Notes: generated by a model from the sequence alone, not told the origin. 64,000 nucleotides of DNA from Joostella atrarenae (GCF_021764745.1 NZ_JAETXX010000007.1:62001-126000), one strand, 5' to 3'. Positions 27,401-38,020 are shown, counted from the first letter of the stretch. Numbers and translations are program-made.

Positions 27401-27745
27401 ATGAGTACGTTTTCAATATTTTTGGTACTAATTATAATAGTAGCCTTTTTATTAGTTTTAGTGATTATGGTACAAAACCCTAAAGGAGGCGGATTATCTT
27501 CTTCGTTTGGTGGTGGCGGAAGTCAAATCGTAGGAGGAGTTAAAAAAACAGGAGATTTTCTTGATAAAAGTACCTGGATTCTAGCAACTGTTTTAGTCGC
27601 TTTAATTTTACTTTCTAACATCACATTGATGTCTAACGACTCTTCTGGGTCTAAATTACTAGAGAACAGAGAAGTTAATTCTACACCAAATACAACTATG
27701 CCTGCAGCAGAAACTCCTGCTACAGACAGTACAGAACAAGAATAA
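27401..27745 (+). CDS. secG: Preprotein translocase subunit SecG
   Basis: Small accessory subunit of SecYEG. Two membrane helices (residues 3-23, FSIFLVLIIIVAFLLVLVIM, and 54-74, STWILATVLVALILLSNI) flank the conserved loop VQNPKGGGLSSSFGG. The C-terminal tail of about 35 polar residues is common in Bacteroidota. Ends the cluster, followed by a strong terminator. Confidence 0.95.
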   Translation: MSTFSIFLVLIIIVAFLLVLVIMVQNPKGGGLSSSFGGGGSQIVGGVKKTGDFLDKSTWILATVLVALILLSNITLMSNDSSGSKLLENREVNSTPNTTMPAAETPATDSTEQE

Positions 27746-27765
27746 TACTTCCATACAATATTTAT

Positions 27766-27803
27766 AAAAAATGCCAGCTTGTCATTAAGCTGGCATTTTT
27801 TAT
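27766..27803 (+). terminator. Intrinsic terminator after secG
   Basis: ATGCCAGCTT (27771-27780) pairs with AAGCTGGCAT (27787-27796) around a 6-nt loop, flanked by A and T runs. It separates the miaB-secG cluster from groESL. Confidence 0.92.
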
Positions 27804-27954
27804 TTAATAAACTTTCCCACTACACAAGCTATTCCAGCTCCTACATTTCCCTTAGTCACAAAAAGAAGACACACAATATGAATTCTCTGACGAAAATGGT
27901 AGCCTTTTACTCTTAAAACTTATTTATAGCGTAAAATTGTCAGTTTAATTTCAA

Positions 27955-27969
27955 TGGCACAATTTCTGC
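27955..27969 (+). promoter_or_regulatory. Candidate sigma-54 promoter of groESL
   Basis: TGGCACAATTTCTGC has the invariant GG (27956-27957), a 10-bp spacer and GC (27968-27969) of a -24/-12 promoter, with TGGCAC matching the consensus exactly and CTGC close to TTGC. It ends about 49 bp before the groES ATG. No TAnnTTTG box and no CIRCE element is evident in the gap. A sigma-54 activator is encoded 2 kb upstream. Assignment is by pattern only. Confidence 0.5.
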
Positions 27970-28017
27970 CTACTTAAAGGAAGAAAATTTTAAATTAATT
28001 AATCAAATATTAAAGAT

Positions 28018-28296
28018 ATGTCGAAGTTAAACATTAAACCACTTGCAGATAGAGTTCTTATCGAACCACTTGCCGCGGAAACTAAAACTGCTTCAGGGAT
28101 TATCATTCCAGATAACGCTAAAGAGAAGCCTCAAAAAGGTACTGTTGTAGCTGTTGGTCCTGGAACTAAAGATGAAAAAGTAACTGTTAAGATTGGTGAT
28201 TCTGTATTATATGGTAAATATGCTGGTACAGAATTAAAATTAGAAGGTAACGATTACCTTATGATGCGCGAAAGCGATATTTTGGCAATTGTTTAA
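28018..28296 (+). CDS. groES: Co-chaperonin GroES
   Basis: Ten-kDa cap of the GroEL chamber, 92 aa. The start [14 protein letters not shown], the mobile loop [19 protein letters not shown] and the end [16 protein letters not shown] are all as expected. It lies 65 bp before groEL, with a 17-bp palindrome (28331-28347) in between. Confidence 0.98.
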   Translation: MSKLNIKPLADRVLIEPLAAETKTASGIIIPDNAKEKPQKGTVVAVGPGTKDEKVTVKIGDSVLYGKYAGTELKLEGNDYLMMRESDILAIV

Positions 28297-28358
28297 TTAC
28301 AACCACAACACTTTAAAATTAAATTCTAACAACAAGTTTAACTTGTTCTAAAAAATAA

Positions 28359-29993
<1,635 letters not shown>

Positions 29994-30036
29994 TAATCAC
30001 CTTAGCGTCTACAAAAGAAGGACACTTAAATACTAT

Positions 30037-30072
30037 AAAAACCGCGTTGAAATTTTCAACGCGGTTTTTTTA
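30037..30072 (+). terminator. Intrinsic terminator of groESL
   Basis: ACCGCGTTGA (30041-30050) pairs with TCAACGCGGT (30056-30065), with further A-T pairs at the loop, and is followed by seven T. Confidence 0.9.
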
Positions 30073-30106
30073 TGCAGTATTCTTATCTTTATAAAAACTG
30101 TTATTT

Positions 30107-30979
30107 ATGTCCAACAAAGGATTAATTATAGAAGAACGAGCGCGAGATATCGGCGACTTTTTAGTGGGTAGACTATTACCCTTCAGAAAAAAGAGAATGG
30201 TTGGCCCCTTTATTTTTATAGACCATATGGGTCCAGCAACTATCAATGCAGATAATTATGTAAATATCGGGCAGCATCCACACATAGGACTTTCTACGCT
30301 TACTTATTTATTTGAAGGCGAAATAAGACATCGTGATAGCATTGGAAGCGACCAAATAATATCGCCTGGTGCTGTAAATTGGATGACAGCTGGAAAAGGA
30401 GCTACACATACCGAACATACGCCAGACCACTTAAAAAACACCCAAGATTCTAAAATGCATGGTTTTCAAATTTGGGTTGCCCTCCCAAAAGAATTAGAAA
30501 AGATGCATCCAGAATTTCATCATATAGAGAAAAAGGACTTGCCAAAATGGGAAAAAGATGGAGCTAAATTTACCCTCATCGCCGGAGATGGATTTGGTAA
30601 AAAATCGCCTGTTCCAGTCCACTCCCCACTTTTTATGATTGAAATAAAAACTAGCAATAGCACCGACCTACAGATTACAGATCAATTAAAAGGAGAAATA
30701 GGAATTTGCGTTGTAAAAGGAAGCATCAACGCTTGCGATGAAAAAATAGAAGCTGGTAACATGATTGTTTCTAAAACAGAAGAAACATGTAAAATAACTG
30801 TTTCAAAAGAAACACATCTGCTCTTGTTCGGTGGAGAAGCACTCCCTGAAGAAAGATATATTTTTTGGAATTTTGTAGCTTCAGAAAAAGAAACAATTGA
30901 AAAAGCTAAACAACGTTGGGCAAATAAAGAATTCCCAAAAGTTAGCAATGATGATAGCTACATAGAAATGCCAACATAA
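30107..30979 (+). CDS. Pirin family protein
   Basis: A bicupin of the pirin family, 290 aa. The N-terminal cupin keeps all four metal ligands: His57 and His59 in QHPHIGLSTLTYLFEGE, and His101 and Glu103 in ATHTEH. Bacterial pirins act as quercetinases or bind partner enzymes; the substrate here is unknown. Monocistronic, between the groESL terminator and the convergent small lipoprotein gene. Confidence 0.92.
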   Translation: MSNKGLIIEERARDIGDFLVGRLLPFRKKRMVGPFIFIDHMGPATINADNYVNIGQHPHIGLSTLTYLFEGEIRHRDSIGSDQIISPGAVNWMTAGKGATHTEHTPDHLKNTQDSKMHGFQIWVALPKELEKMHPEFHHIEKKDLPKWEKDGAKFTLIAGDGFGKKSPVPVHSPLFMIEIKTSNSTDLQITDQLKGEIGICVVKGSINACDEKIEAGNMIVSKTEETCKITVSKETHLLLFGGEALPEERYIFWNFVASEKETIEKAKQRWANKEFPKVSNDDSYIEMPT

Positions 30980-30984
30980 AGACA

Positions 30985-31024
30985 AATAAAAAAGCCTGTA
31001 AGAATTTTATATTGCTTACAGGCT
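30985..31024 (-). terminator. Intrinsic terminator between pirin and lipoprotein genes
   Basis: AGCCTGTAAG (30993-31002) pairs with CTTACAGGCT (31015-31024). On the minus strand the stem is followed by a T-rich stretch, so it mainly serves the lipoprotein gene ending at 31061; it may also stop the pirin transcript. Confidence 0.75.
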
Positions 31025-31060
31025 CTTAATATCATTGCTTTTTAAACAAAGGTATTCAGA

Positions 31061-31276
31061 CTACTCATCTCCTATTTTTTCGATAGTTTCGTCTATCTCT
31101 TCATTAACTTCAGTATCTACTTCCTCTCCAACACGTTCTAAAACTCCTTTATCTTCTTCCTCTGCTGCAGGAGCTTCTTTAACAATTACTTCTTTTTCTT
31201 TCGTAGTCTCTTTACAGGAAACAAAAGCACCAGCTATAACCAATAGCATAGATGCACTTAAAATTATCTTTTTCAT
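31061..31276 (-). CDS. Small acidic lipoprotein
   Basis: A 71-aa protein with a clear lipoprotein signal (MKKIILSASMLLVIAGAFVSC, lipidated Cys21) and a short, very acidic mature part made of Glu- and Asp-rich segments (AAEEEDKGVLERVGEEVDTE). No domain is recognisable. I chose the ATG at 31276, since the longer frame from 31375 lacks a sensible N-terminus. TACTTTAG upstream on the minus strand is close to a -7 box. Role unknown; similar short acidic lipoproteins are common in Flavobacteriaceae. Confidence 0.75.
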   Translation of the reverse strand: MKKIILSASMLLVIAGAFVSCKETTKEKEVIVKEAPAAEEEDKGVLERVGEEVDTEVNEEIDETIEKIGDE

Positions 31277-31415
31277 TGGTTTATTTTTTTTAGTTATAAC
31301 TACAATGTAAGAATTAATATCTAAAGTAAAAATTTTCTTGTTAAAAAAATGATGGTTGCTGAATTTAGATTGCATTTTTTAAGCCTTCAAGTTTTATATG
31401 AATTGAACTTTACCA

Positions 31416-31423
31416 TACTTTTG
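31416..31423 (+). promoter_or_regulatory. -7 box of the GAF-domain gene
   Basis: TACTTTTG fits TAnnTTTG and lies 16 bp before the ATG at 31440. No TTG at a proper distance was found, so the -33 part is weak. Confidence 0.45.
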
Positions 31424-31439
31424 TAAAAAATATTACGAG

Positions 31440-31895
31440 ATGACATTTGATGCTTTAAAACCTGAAGTTAACAACATAATTACCAATAAAGATTTATCTG
31501 TTAATGCTAGACTAACAAAAGTCTGTGAGCTTTTGCAAGAAAACATAGCATACTACGACTGGGTTGGATTCTATTTTAAAAATGGAGACAAAGAAGAGCT
31601 GAAATTAGATGCTTATGCAGGTGAACCTACAGACCACACAATAATTCCTTTTGGCAAAGGTATTTGTGGACAAGTTGCTGTATCGAATGCAAATTTTGTT
31701 GTACCAGACGTAAAGGCACAAGACAATTACATAGCATGCAGTATTTTTGTGAAAGCAGAAATTGTAATTCCTCTATTTGTAAACGGAGAAAACATTGGTC
31801 AGATTGATATTGATTCTCATACAGCAGATCCTTTTTCTAAGGAAGATGAAGAGTTTTTAGAGTTTGTAAATGAAAAAGTAGCTAGTATACTCTAA
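31440..31895 (+). CDS. GAF domain protein, free methionine-(R)-sulfoxide reductase-like
   Basis: A single-GAF protein of 151 aa that resembles fRMsr (YebR), which reduces free methionine-(R)-sulfoxide. Conserved are the catalytic-region cysteines Cys76 (GKGICG) and Cys100 (YIAC), and the substrate-site residues Glu107, Asp123 and Asp125 (AEIVIP, GQIDIDS). The third cysteine of E. coli YebR, two residues after the first CG, is valine here, so the relay would have to work with two cysteines. Otherwise it could be a plain GAF sensor. Confidence 0.8.
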   Translation: MTFDALKPEVNNIITNKDLSVNARLTKVCELLQENIAYYDWVGFYFKNGDKEELKLDAYAGEPTDHTIIPFGKGICGQVAVSNANFVVPDVKAQDNYIACSIFVKAEIVIPLFVNGENIGQIDIDSHTADPFSKEDEEFLEFVNEKVASIL

Positions 31896-32069
31896 TTTTA
31901 GCCATATCTCCGCTATCAGAAATAAATGAGTTAATTCATAACTATTAATTTAATAACCAAATAAGGGATTCTCGTTTGGATATTTCATTAAAAGAATATT
32001 TTTCTTATTTACAAGGCAACTTTTTAATGCAAATAAATTACTTTTGCAAACCTAAATAACACAATAATA

Positions 32070-33602
32070 ATGAGCAATCTAAAGCAAGCTAAATCGGCAT
32101 TAATTTCTGTTTTTAGCAAAGACGGATTAGAACCCATCGTAAAAAAATTAGACGAATTAGGTGTAACCATCTATTCTACTGGAGGAACTGAAAGTTTCAT
32201 TAAAGATCTTGGTATCAACGTAATTCCTGTAGAAGATGTAACTAGCTACCCTTCTATATTAGGAGGACGTGTAAAAACATTACACCCTAAAGTTTTTGGA
32301 GGAATTCTAAACAGACAAGATCATGAAGGTGATGTTGCTGAGTTAGAAAAGTTCGAAATCCCACAACTAGACATTGTTATTGTAGATTTATATCCTTTCG
32401 AAAAAACTGTTGCTAGCGGAGCTAGTGAACAAGATATTATTGAAAAGATAGACATAGGTGGAATTTCTTTAATTAGAGCTGCAGCAAAAAACTTCAAAGA
32501 TGTAATTTGTGTTTCTTCTATGGAAGATTATGCAGAGTTTTTGGAGGTTATCTCAACTCAAAATGGAGAAACTTCTCTTGCCAACAGAAAACGTTTTGCA
32601 GCTAAAGCTTTTAACGTTTCTTCTCATTATGATAGCGCTATTTTTAATTACTTCAATCAAACAGAAGAATTAGAGGCTTTCAAAGTAAGTGAGTCTAAAG
32701 GAAAGACTTTACGCTACGGAGAAAACCCTCATCAGAAAGGGTATTTCTACGGAAACTTAGATGAAATGTTCGATAAACTTCACGGGAAAGAACTTTCATA
32801 TAATAATTTACTAGATGTAGATGCAGCGGTAAATTTAATTGGTGAGTTTAAAAATGACGATCCTACTTTTGCAATTCTTAAACATAATAATGCTTGTGGA
32901 GTTGCTACTAGAAAAACTATAAAAGAAGCTTATGTTGATGCATTAGCAGGAGATACTGTTTCTGCATTTGGTGGTGTTTTAATTTCAAATAAAGAAATTG
33001 ATACCGATACAGCTAATGAAATTCATTCTTTATTCTGTGAAGTAGTAATTGCTCCTTCTTATTCTGATGAAGCATTAGAGATTCTTAAAGGAAAGAAAAA
33101 TAGAATTATTTTAGTTCAGAAAGATATTGAACTTCCTAAAACAACAGTTCGCTCGAGTTTAAATGGCGTTTTAGTTCAAGAAAAAGACCTTAAAACAGAT
33201 GTTATTGAAGATCTTTCTTATGAAACCAACAATAAACCTACAGAAAATGAGTTAGAAGACTTAATGTTCGCATCTAAGATATGTAAACATACAAAGTCTA
33301 ATACTATTGTTTTCGCGAAGAACAAACAACTTTGCGCTAGCGGTACAGGGCAAACAAGTAGAGTGGATGCTTTAAGACAGGCGATTGAAAAGGCACAGTC
33401 TTTTAATTTCGACCTTAAAGGGGCAGCAATGGCAAGTGATGCCTTTTTCCCGTTCCCAGACTGTGTTGAGATTGCAGATAAAGCTGGAATTACAGCAGTA
33501 ATTCAACCAGGAGGTTCGATAAAAGACAAGTTAAGTATCGATTATTGTAATGAAAATAATGTAGCGATGGTATTCACTGGAACACGCCATTTTAAACATT
33601 AA
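32070..33602 (+). CDS. purH: Bifunctional AICAR transformylase / IMP cyclohydrolase PurH
   Basis: Catalyses the last two steps of IMP synthesis. The N-terminal MGS-like IMP cyclohydrolase domain (about 1-195) holds STGGTESF, GRVKTLHPKVFGGIL and DLYPFEKTV. The transformylase domain has ILKHNNACGVA with the catalytic Lys-His, and ends GTRHFKH. Length 510 aa is normal. TACTTTTG at 32039-32046, 23 bp before the ATG, is a likely -7 box. No other pur gene is adjacent. A long inverted repeat follows the stop. Confidence 0.97.
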   Translation: MSNLKQAKSALISVFSKDGLEPIVKKLDELGVTIYSTGGTESFIKDLGINVIPVEDVTSYPSILGGRVKTLHPKVFGGILNRQDHEGDVAELEKFEIPQLDIVIVDLYPFEKTVASGASEQDIIEKIDIGGISLIRAAAKNFKDVICVSSMEDYAEFLEVISTQNGETSLANRKRFAAKAFNVSSHYDSAIFNYFNQTEELEAFKVSESKGKTLRYGENPHQKGYFYGNLDEMFDKLHGKELSYNNLLDVDAAVNLIGEFKNDDPTFAILKHNNACGVATRKTIKEAYVDALAGDTVSAFGGVLISNKEIDTDTANEIHSLFCEVVIAPSYSDEALEILKGKKNRIILVQKDIELPKTTVRSSLNGVLVQEKDLKTDVIEDLSYETNNKPTENELEDLMFASKICKHTKSNTIVFAKNKQLCASGTGQTSRVDALRQAIEKAQSFNFDLKGAAMASDAFFPFPDCVEIADKAGITAVIQPGGSIKDKLSIDYCNENNVAMVFTGTRHFKH

Positions 33603-33627
33603 TTTATTACATTTGAAAGATTATAAT

Positions 33628-33669
33628 TTATTTATTCCCTCTTGGGTTACATTAAGAGGGAATAAATAA
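33628..33669. repeat. 16-bp perfect inverted repeat between purH and mreB
   Basis: TTATTTATTCCCTCTT (33628-33643) and AAGAGGGAATAAATAA (33654-33669) are exact complements around a 10-nt loop. The stem is long but is not followed by a T tract on either strand, so it may stop purH transcription weakly or act as an RNA-processing or operator site. A second hairpin, CCCACA-CAA-TGTGGG (33712-33726), lies 28 bp before mreB and may be in its leader. Confidence 0.7.
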
Positions 33670-33754
33670 TAACAAACAATAAGTTCTCAAGTGTAAACTT
33701 CGAGATTTTTACCCACACAATGTGGGAATAACCAGATTAATATTAGAATAATTC

Positions 33755-34783
33755 ATGGGATTTTTTGACTTCTTAACCGAAGAGATTGCTATAGATTTAG
33801 GAACAGCGAACACGCTGATAATTCATAATGACAAGGTTGTTGTGGATAGCCCTTCTATTGTAGCCAGAGATAGAGTTACTGGCAAAATAATTGCAGTTGG
33901 TAAGGAAGCCAGCATGATGCAAGGTAAAACCCATGAAAATATTAAAACAATTAGGCCTTTAAAAGATGGGGTTATAGCCGATTTTGATGCTTCCGAAAAA
34001 ATGATCAATATGTTCATTAAAGGAATTCCTGCATTAAAAAAACGTTTCTTTCAGCCTACATTAAGAATGGTTATCTGTATTCCTTCTGGGATCACAGAAG
34101 TAGAAATGCGAGCGGTAAAAGAATCTGCAGAGCGTGTTAATGGTAAAGAAGTTTACTTAATTCACGAACCTATGGCTGCTGCAATTGGTATCGGTTTAGA
34201 TATTATGCAACCAAAAGGGAACATGATTGTAGATATAGGTGGTGGAACTACCGAGATTGCAGTTATTGCTCTTGGAGGGATTGTTTGTGATAAGTCCGTT
34301 AAAATTGCGGGAGATGTTTTTACGAACGACATAATATATTATATGCGTACGCAGCACAACTTATATGTTGGAGAAACTACTGCTGAAAATATAAAAATTG
34401 CTATTGGAGCTGCTACGGAAGATCTTGAGATTCCACCAGAGGAGATGAGTGTTCAAGGACGTGATTTATTAACTGGAAAGCCGAAGCAAGTTCAGATCTC
34501 ATACCGTGAGATAGCAAAGGCTTTAGATAAATCAATTTTAAGAATTGAAGATGCTGTAATGGAAACATTATCGCAGACTCCGCCAGAATTGGCAGCAGAT
34601 ATTTACAATACTGGAATCTATTTAGCAGGAGGTGGATCTATGCTTCGTGGACTTGATAAACGTATTTCACAAAAAACAGATCTTCCTGTTTATATTGCTG
34701 AAGACCCATTAAGAGCCGTAGTAAGAGGAACTGGAATTGCGTTGAAAAACTTAGAAAAGTATAAACCAATCTTGATAAAATAG
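33755..34783 (+). CDS. mreB: Rod shape-determining protein MreB
   Basis: Bacterial actin that guides lateral wall synthesis in rod cells, 342 aa. Phosphate-1 (AIDLGTANTLI), phosphate-2 (NMIVDIGGGTTEIAVI) and adenosine (LAGGGSMLRGLDKRI) motifs are intact. First gene of the five-gene elongasome operon; mreC follows after 9 bp. Its leader contains two hairpins. Confidence 0.98.
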   Translation: MGFFDFLTEEIAIDLGTANTLIIHNDKVVVDSPSIVARDRVTGKIIAVGKEASMMQGKTHENIKTIRPLKDGVIADFDASEKMINMFIKGIPALKKRFFQPTLRMVICIPSGITEVEMRAVKESAERVNGKEVYLIHEPMAAAIGIGLDIMQPKGNMIVDIGGGTTEIAVIALGGIVCDKSVKIAGDVFTNDIIYYMRTQHNLYVGETTAENIKIAIGAATEDLEIPPEEMSVQGRDLLTGKPKQVQISYREIAKALDKSILRIEDAVMETLSQTPPELAADIYNTGIYLAGGGSMLRGLDKRISQKTDLPVYIAEDPLRAVVRGTGIALKNLEKYKPILIK

Positions 34784-34792
34784 AATTAGTGA

Positions 34793-35614
34793 ATGCAACA
34801 AATAGTCAATTTTCTAATAAGGAATAAAACCTTTATTACCTTTTTATTGCTTTTTTGCTTTTCGCTTTTTCTTACTTTTCAATCACATACTTATCAAAAA
34901 GCTAAGTTTATAAATTCAGCGAATTGGGTATCTGGAAAGGTGTACAATGGCTCCAATAATATATCAGATTATTTCCATCTTAAAAAATATAACGAACAAT
35001 TAGTAGAGGAGAATTTGCGCCTACGCAAAACACTTCTTAACATTCCAGAAGCAGCTATAGACACTACTCAGAGTAAGGACTCGCTTCTTACTGATTATAA
35101 CTTATACAGCGCTTCAATTATAAAAAACAGCTTTACTAAAAAAAGAAATTACCTCCTTATAAACAAAGGAAGCAGTGATAGTATTAAGCAAGATATGGGT
35201 GTTATTACATCGAGAGGTATTGTTGGAATTATAGAAAACACTTCTAATAAGTTTGCAAACGTACAATCGGTGTTAAATTCACTTTCAGAAATAAACGTAT
35301 CTATTAAGAGCACCAATAATTTTGGATCACTAAAGTGGAACGGAAACAATTATAATACGGTACAATTAGTAGATATATTAAGATCTGCTGAAATAAAAAA
35401 AGGAGATACCATAATTACTGGAGGAATGTCTAGCATTTTTCCAAAAGGAATTCCAGTAGGAACTATAAAAAACTTATCATTAGATGCTTCAAAAAACTAC
35501 TACTTAATTGATGTAGAGCTTTTTAATGATATGACAACTTTAGACCATGTCTATATCATTGAGAATTTAAACAAGGAAGAGATATTAACCCTAGAAAATA
35601 GCATCGATGAATAA
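34793..35614 (+). CDS. mreC: Rod shape-determining protein MreC
   Basis: Periplasmic scaffold of the elongasome, linking MreB, MreD and PBP2. One membrane helix (residues 14-29, FITFLLLFCFSLFLTF), a coiled coil (about 55-85) and the two beta domains with INKGSSDSIKQDMGVITSRGIVG and GDTIITGGMSSIFPKGIPVG, the family signatures. 273 aa. Its end overlaps mreD by 8 bp. Confidence 0.95.
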   Translation: MQQIVNFLIRNKTFITFLLLFCFSLFLTFQSHTYQKAKFINSANWVSGKVYNGSNNISDYFHLKKYNEQLVEENLRLRKTLLNIPEAAIDTTQSKDSLLTDYNLYSASIIKNSFTKKRNYLLINKGSSDSIKQDMGVITSRGIVGIIENTSNKFANVQSVLNSLSEINVSIKSTNNFGSLKWNGNNYNTVQLVDILRSAEIKKGDTIITGGMSSIFPKGIPVGTIKNLSLDASKNYYLIDVELFNDMTTLDHVYIIENLNKEEILTLENSIDE

Positions 35615-36116
35615 GACAGCTTTAGTGTTAATACTCCGTTTTATTATATTGGTACTCCTACAAGTTACCATCTTTAATAATATCAATTTCTTAGGATATA
35701 TTAATCCATATATTTATATCCTTTTTTTAATTCTTTTTCCTTTTGATAAAGACAATAGGATTTTATTTATTTTTTGTTCATTTTTAATAGGACTCACAAT
35801 AGATATGTTTAGTGATAGTGGCGGTGTACATGCAGCTGCATGTGTAACTACAGCTTATTTTATACCACTAATGATGCGCTCTATTTTTGGTGTTAGCTAT
35901 GATTATCACAACATTAAAATTGAAAAGACTTACTTCGGACAAAGAATTAATTACCTCATTATCTTAATTTTAACACATCACTTCATTCTATTCAGCCTAG
36001 AGATTTTTAGTTTTGCACATATTTTGTTAATTCTAAAAAAAACACTGTTTTCCGCAATATTCACGCTAATTTTGTGTTTAATTTTTATCTCACTGTTTAG
36101 TAAGAAGAGTACATGA
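35607..36116 (+). CDS. mreD: Rod shape-determining protein MreD
   Basis: Integral membrane partner of MreC, 169 aa with about five helices (for example ALVLILRFIILVLLQVTIF, PYIYILFLILFPF and ILFIFCSFLIGLTIDMF). The FSDSGGVHAAACVTTAYFIP segment is typical of Bacteroidota MreD. It overlaps both mreC (8 bp) and the PBP2 gene (4 bp), a sign of coupled translation. Confidence 0.9.
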   Translation: MNKTALVLILRFIILVLLQVTIFNNINFLGYINPYIYILFLILFPFDKDNRILFIFCSFLIGLTIDMFSDSGGVHAAACVTTAYFIPLMMRSIFGVSYDYHNIKIEKTYFGQRINYLIILILTHHFILFSLEIFSFAHILLILKKTLFSAIFTLILCLIFISLFSKKST

Positions 36117-38020
36117 AAAAATTACTTTTATCATCAATAATTGTTATCATCGCTATTGTTTACATAGGGAGGCTATCTTATTTGCAATTGTTAGACAATA
36201 GTAATAAAAACCCACTAAACGATGCTGCAATTAAAGCCGTTTACGATTATCCAGAACGTGGGCATATTTATGATAGGAATGGAAAATTAATGGTTGCCAA
36301 CCAACCATCGTACGATGTGATGGTTATTCCTAAAGATGTAAAAAAACTAGACACTTTGGAGTTTTGTAATCTTTTGAATATCTCTAAAGAAGATTTTGAA
36401 AAGAAATACCATAAAGCAAAAGTTTATTCTCCAAGATTACCATCGGTATTTGTCTCACAACTTTCCAAAAAAGAGTACGCCATTCTTCAAGAGAAAATGC
36501 GTAAGTATGAAGGGTTTTATATTCAAAAGAGATCCTTAAGACATTACATGACAAATGTAGGAGCTAATCTACTGGGTTATATTAGTGAAGTAAACGAAAG
36601 AGATCTTAAAAAATATAAATATTACCAGTCTGGAGAGTTAATTGGTCGTCAAGGAGTAGAAAAGGAATATGAAGAAACGCTACGTGGTCAAAAAGGGGTT
36701 AAATTCATTCAAAAAGACAGATTTAATCGTGTTATTGGGCCTTATAAAGATGGAATATTCGATACGCTTCCGGTACCGGGTAAAGATATTCACCTAACGA
36801 TTGATAATGACCTTCAAAAATATGGAGAAGAGTTAATGATTCATAAAAGAGGTGGTATTGTAGCTATAGACCCTAAAACTGGAGAAATACTTTCTTTAGT
36901 GTCTGCTCCAACCTATGACCCTGAGCTTTTAGTTGGAAGAAAAAGATCAAAGAATTACACAAGACTTTATTATGACTCTATTGCAAAACCACTTTACGAC
37001 AGAGGACTAAATGCTATGTATCCTCCTGGGTCGCCTTTTAAAACTATAAATGCTCTGATCGGACTTCAAGAGGGAGTTATAGATCCAAGTACTACGTTTA
37101 CTTGTTACCACGGTTATCGCTACGGGAGAAATTCTTTTATGGGATGCCATTGCGTCTCCGGAACCAGAAATGACTTGAAAAGAGGGATTCAAGAGTCTTG
37201 TAATGCCTATTTTGCAAATACCTACAGACGTATAATAGAAAAATACCCAACTTCCGCTGAAGGAATGAATACTTGGGAGAAGCATGTGGAAAGTTTCGGT
37301 TTAGGTGATTATCTAGGCTATGATTTACCTACGGGAAAATCTGGTAAAATTCCAGATGCAGATTACTACAATAAAGTATATGGTGAAAGACGCTGGTTTG
37401 CTACCAACACACTCTCTAATGCAATTGGACAAGGGGAAGTATTAACAACGCCGATACAATTAGCAAATCTAACTGCGACCATTGCTAATAGAGGTTATTA
37501 TTACACACCTCATATTATTAAAAAAATCGAAAATGACTCTGTTCCACATAAATTTGTAGAGAAACATCAAACCACTATTGATGCAAAAAACTTCGAACCT
37601 GTAGTAAGTGGAATGGCGTCTGTATATACAAACGGAACTGCAAAATGGCTTCAAATTCCTGAAATTAATATTGCAGGAAAAACTGGAACAGCAGAGAATT
37701 TCGCCAAAATAGAAGGAAAAAGAGTTCAGCTTACTGACCACTCTATCTTTGTAGCATTTGCTCCTGTAGAAGACCCAAAAATTGCTATTGCTGTATTTGT
37801 TGAAAACGGATACTGGGGAAGTAGATGGGCTGGTAAGATTGCTAGTTTGATGATTGAAAAATATATCAAAGGAGAAATCACTAGAACAGATATGGAAGAT
37901 TATTTATTAGAGGGTAGTCTAGAAGATGAATATGCAAAACCTATCAGCGGAAAATCATTTACAATCAATGATGGAAAAGTATTTATTAAATGGCCTGAAA
38001 CTGAAAAACCAGTACCCTAA
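36113..38020 (+). CDS. mrdA: Penicillin-binding protein 2 (peptidoglycan D,D-transpeptidase)
   Basis: Class B PBP for cell elongation, cross-linking strands made by RodA. Membrane anchor at about 4-23, PBP dimerisation (pedestal) domain with PERGHIYDRNG, then the transpeptidase: SxxK as SPFK (Ser307, Lys310), SCN (in QESCNAYF) and KTG (AGKTGTAENF). The protein (635 aa) has a short C-terminal tail after the catalytic domain. The start overlaps mreD by 4 bp, and rodA starts on the next base after its stop. Confidence 0.97.
   Translation: MKKLLLSSIIVIIAIVYIGRLSYLQLLDNSNKNPLNDAAIKAVYDYPERGHIYDRNGKLMVANQPSYDVMVIPKDVKKLDTLEFCNLLNISKEDFEKKYHKAKVYSPRLPSVFVSQLSKKEYAILQEKMRKYEGFYIQKRSLRHYMTNVGANLLGYISEVNERDLKKYKYYQSGELIGRQGVEKEYEETLRGQKGVKFIQKDRFNRVIGPYKDGIFDTLPVPGKDIHLTIDNDLQKYGEELMIHKRGGIVAIDPKTGEILSLVSAPTYDPELLVGRKRSKNYTRLYYDSIAKPLYDRGLNAMYPPGSPFKTINALIGLQEGVIDPSTTFTCYHGYRYGRNSFMGCHCVSGTRNDLKRGIQESCNAYFANTYRRIIEKYPTSAEGMNTWEKHVESFGLGDYLGYDLPTGKSGKIPDADYYNKVYGERRWFATNTLSNAIGQGEVLTTPIQLANLTATIANRGYYYTPHIIKKIENDSVPHKFVEKHQTTIDAKNFEPVVSGMASVYTNGTAKWLQIPEINIAGKTGTAENFAKIEGKRVQLTDHSIFVAFAPVEDPKIAIAVFVENGYWGSRWAGKIASLMIEKYIKGEITRTDMEDYLLEGSLEDEYAKPISGKSFTINDGKVFIKWPETEKPVP

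Noticed and set aside
27746-28017. Search for a CIRCE element before groES
   Set aside because: The TTAGCACTC-N9-GAGTGCTAA pattern is absent; only the sigma-54-like motif was found.
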